From the NCBI GenBank assembly GCA_013399895.1, contig VXBA01001856.1, positions 1,088,204 to 1,152,203 of the forward strand: a stretch of 64,000 nt of DNA, given 5' to 3'. This DNA comes from Serilophus lunatus. Taxonomy: Eukaryota > Chordata > Aves > Passeriformes > Eurylaimidae. The notes beneath the pieces are model-generated. The model saw only the letters and a program-made list of their open reading frames with translations, made no database searches and was not told the DNA's origin. Both the position numbers and the translations under genes were made by a program. Below are positions 61,801 through 64,000 of the stretch, piece after piece. Within the stretch, counting starts at the first letter, position 1. Each line of letters opens with the position of its first letter.

Positions 61801-64000
61801 TATCAAGGCCCTATTCTGCAGAACATATAAATGTAAAGAGGCATCAGGTTGTGTTAGGGAAAGAAAACCTGCAGAAGTTACAAGTAGGAGTACAAAAATA
61901 CTAGTGACAGGACAGAAATTACAAGGACTACCATAGAATTGCCTCAGTCCATCAATATTGTCATCTTTACATACTTCAGTGACATATAACTTTATGTGGT
62001 GTGTGTTACCATGTGATATTTTATGATTCTAAGGTAACAGAATCCCTAGTTTCAGCTCTCCACCACATAAAATAATCATGTTCTAAAATAAAAATATCTT
62101 CCTGACACTCATAAGCGTGGCCATAAATGTATGTTCATTTCCTTTGCTTCAAACTTTGCACAACAACTGATGCAATTTTCTCAGTGAAGAAATAGAAAAC
62201 AAAGAATTAGTATCAAACGTTGGGAGATCAATTTTCACAGACCCCATCACTTGATAATTTAAATGCTAAGCACTGCAGCCAATTAGTCTAGACTGAAGTA
62301 TTTGATGGGGGTAAAATTTAGGTTAACAAATACTGCATAATATTATCTGAATAATATAGAGCAGACTTCCTACAAAGATGAATCTTGAATCTCCCCATTA
62401 TACAAAACAGGTGCAAAGAGTGCGTGGGAGAGGTGAATTCATTCCTCCTCTAAATGGCAGTATAAAATAAAATTAGGATATAAAATTTGGGGGTATCTCA
62501 CAGGGCAGTTTTTAATTATATACTTAGCAGCATCTTTGCATATAATCATTACCTCAGCCTCCTCTTTTGCATGTATATATTCTTTTGTGCCATGATCAAA
62601 GAACAAAGGTTAAATCCTCTGAAACTATTCAAGCAGTGAAAATTGAAAACAGCTATTTTGAGGCTTTGAGCTTTTTTTGTGTTTTTCAACTGTCTGTATA
62701 ATCTGCTTAAAATTCTGCTTACTTCTTAAATCATGTATTTGTAGCGTGACAGATGATTGCAGAACACAGGTGAACCAGCAGAGTTTTAAGGAGGATCCTT
62801 CCAATGGTCCCTCCCTTGAAAGAGGGAGAAACCAAACGAGGTCTCCAGCCAGGACACTAACTAGCTGCCAGAGGACTTCCACCAAACCTTCACTTCTGTA
62901 CCTACACTTGATTTGCAAGGAAGGGTTTGATATGGAAAAACTGGAATCGCTGTCTAGTCCTCCGTTGCCATGTTCATGACACACAAAGTCCCTCTCTGTC
63001 CAGACAGCAGTGGATAAACATCCAGCCTTAGCAGCTGGATGAGAATTGATGGAGAGGCAGAGCCATCCTTGTGTCAGTGAGGAATGATGATACTGGGTCT
63101 GTGAGGGCCATGTGGCCACCTTCAGTCACTGCCTTCCTAGAAAATTCTGGTTTGTGAGATTTTCTTCTTCTGTTGCTGCCAGCTGACCTATATGTACATC
63201 AAGCTGCATTCAATAGTCCTGCTACCTTTGAGGAAGTCCTCTGTCTCCACTTAGCGCTCCTCTTTTGTGTTTGGGCCTAGGGTTAATGGTTAAAATAACC
63301 CATGTATTGTCAACTTCCTTCTTTTTCTTAAAATGAAAGGATATGACCAAGGGTTTAAAACTCTAGAATAAGACAGGAGGAGATGAACTACTAAGTAAAT
63401 GAAACTCTACAAAGTACACAGCAGAGAAACAGCTCAACAATTCCTCATTTTAACAAAACCTGGATAGTTATATTTCTCTTACACATCCAGCTGATCCTTG
63501 TGACACATCACCAAAACCAAGAGAATATTGAGACACAGGGTGCCAACACACAGATACGACATTCACACAGGTCATAGCACCAAGAAGTATTTCAGAGTTC
63601 ATCTAGATCCCAGATACCTAAATTTACCTGCCATCCTAACCTCCCAAACTGATTCAAATGCTGACTTCTGGAGAAAACCTTGTCCTTCCAGTCACAAGCT
63701 ATAGCCACAGAAGGCTGGGGAAGATTTTGTTTCTCAGAGAGGAGCCACTTTTTAGTAAAGAAAATTGTAAGGAGTTTAAACCGTTACTTTGCAGAAATAC
63801 TCAGTCACTGAAGAGATACCAAGTCAGCTCTTCCCTCCAAACTCCTGATGATCTGAAAACATGGAATGGGAACAGCCCCTTTCTGCCTAAGATACACAGT
63901 CTTTAATATCAGTTATGAATAGCATGCCAGTAGTATATTCTCCAAGACTTGGATGCTGCAGCAACTATGTTGTACTACAACCCAATTATGAAGAGGATGG
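58801..64000. other. Noncoding sequence, no gene seen
   Basis: AT-rich DNA with a purine-rich G/A tract at 59,091-59,136. The longest frames are 164 codons (62,625-63,119, minus), 130 codons (60,450-60,842, minus) and 120 codons (61,312-61,674, plus). I recognise no domain in any of them. The first two overlap substantial frames on the opposite strand. No interspersed repeat is secure. Confidence 0.5.
59091..59136 (+). repeat. Purine-rich (GA/GGA) tract
   Basis: About 45 bases are almost purely purine on the plus strand, with repeated GGAGGA units running into GGTGGTGTGGGGGG. It is a low-complexity tract that could adopt triplex-type structure. Confidence 0.85.

Noticed and set aside
62010..62035. 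TTTTATGATTCTAAG resembling a CR1 terminal repeat
   Set aside because: An isolated short match, with no CR1 3' UTR sequence before it.
62625..63119. 164-codon minus-strand open frame
   Set aside because: No domain or family resemblance. A 100-codon plus-strand frame overlaps it, and there are no supporting splice or promoter signals.

Overview
This window is vertebrate nuclear DNA and almost certainly avian. The best evidence is two CR1-type LINE fragments. One (about 38,915-39,244) is a 5'-truncated copy with the typical CR1 3' end, finishing in repeats of the ATTCTGTG type. The other (about 57,597-58,110) is an older, decayed piece of the CR1 reverse transcriptase. The overall AT-rich base composition, sparse interspersed repeats, absence of L1/Alu-type elements and faint MIR-like relics fit a bird. 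A turtle or crocodilian cannot be excluded from sequence alone.

I find no protein-coding gene that I can support. The longest open frames are 164, 166 and 149 codons. They overlap frames on the other strand, show no recognisable domain, and lie in GC-richer patches where chance frames are expected to be longer. There is no convincing exon chain, tRNA, rRNA or known small RNA. The window reads as an intergenic stretch or the inside of a large intron.

Layout: 1-3,300 is plain noncoding DNA with a small palindrome and a 37-bp tandem duplication. 3,320-3,690 is a CpG-rich island containing a striking near-perfect inverted repeat at 3,454-3,549. 3,700-12,600 is AT-rich, with one possible MIR relic (7,526-7,640) and a pyrimidine-rich patch (9,600-9,743). 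12,630-12,805 is a small CpG-rich block with a TATA-like sequence on the minus strand. 12,800-35,200 is AT-rich DNA with simple repeats, a clearer MIR relic (about 25,550-25,680), a 35-base poly-A tract (26,019-26,053) and a GC-richer section at 30,200-31,450. 35,230-36,190 is a second CpG-retaining block with TATA-like and CRE-like sequence. 38,915-39,244 is the CR1 3' end. 39,250-57,600 is AT-rich sequence without identifiable genes. 57,597-58,110 is the CR1 reverse transcriptase relic. 58,380-58,800 is an octamer- and homeobox-motif-rich stretch that looks like a candidate conserved noncoding element. The rest is unremarkable.

No operon-like or defence-like system is present. The items most worth checking are the inverted repeat at 3.5 kb, the two CpG blocks at 12.7 and 36.0 kb, and the candidate enhancer near 58.5 kb.
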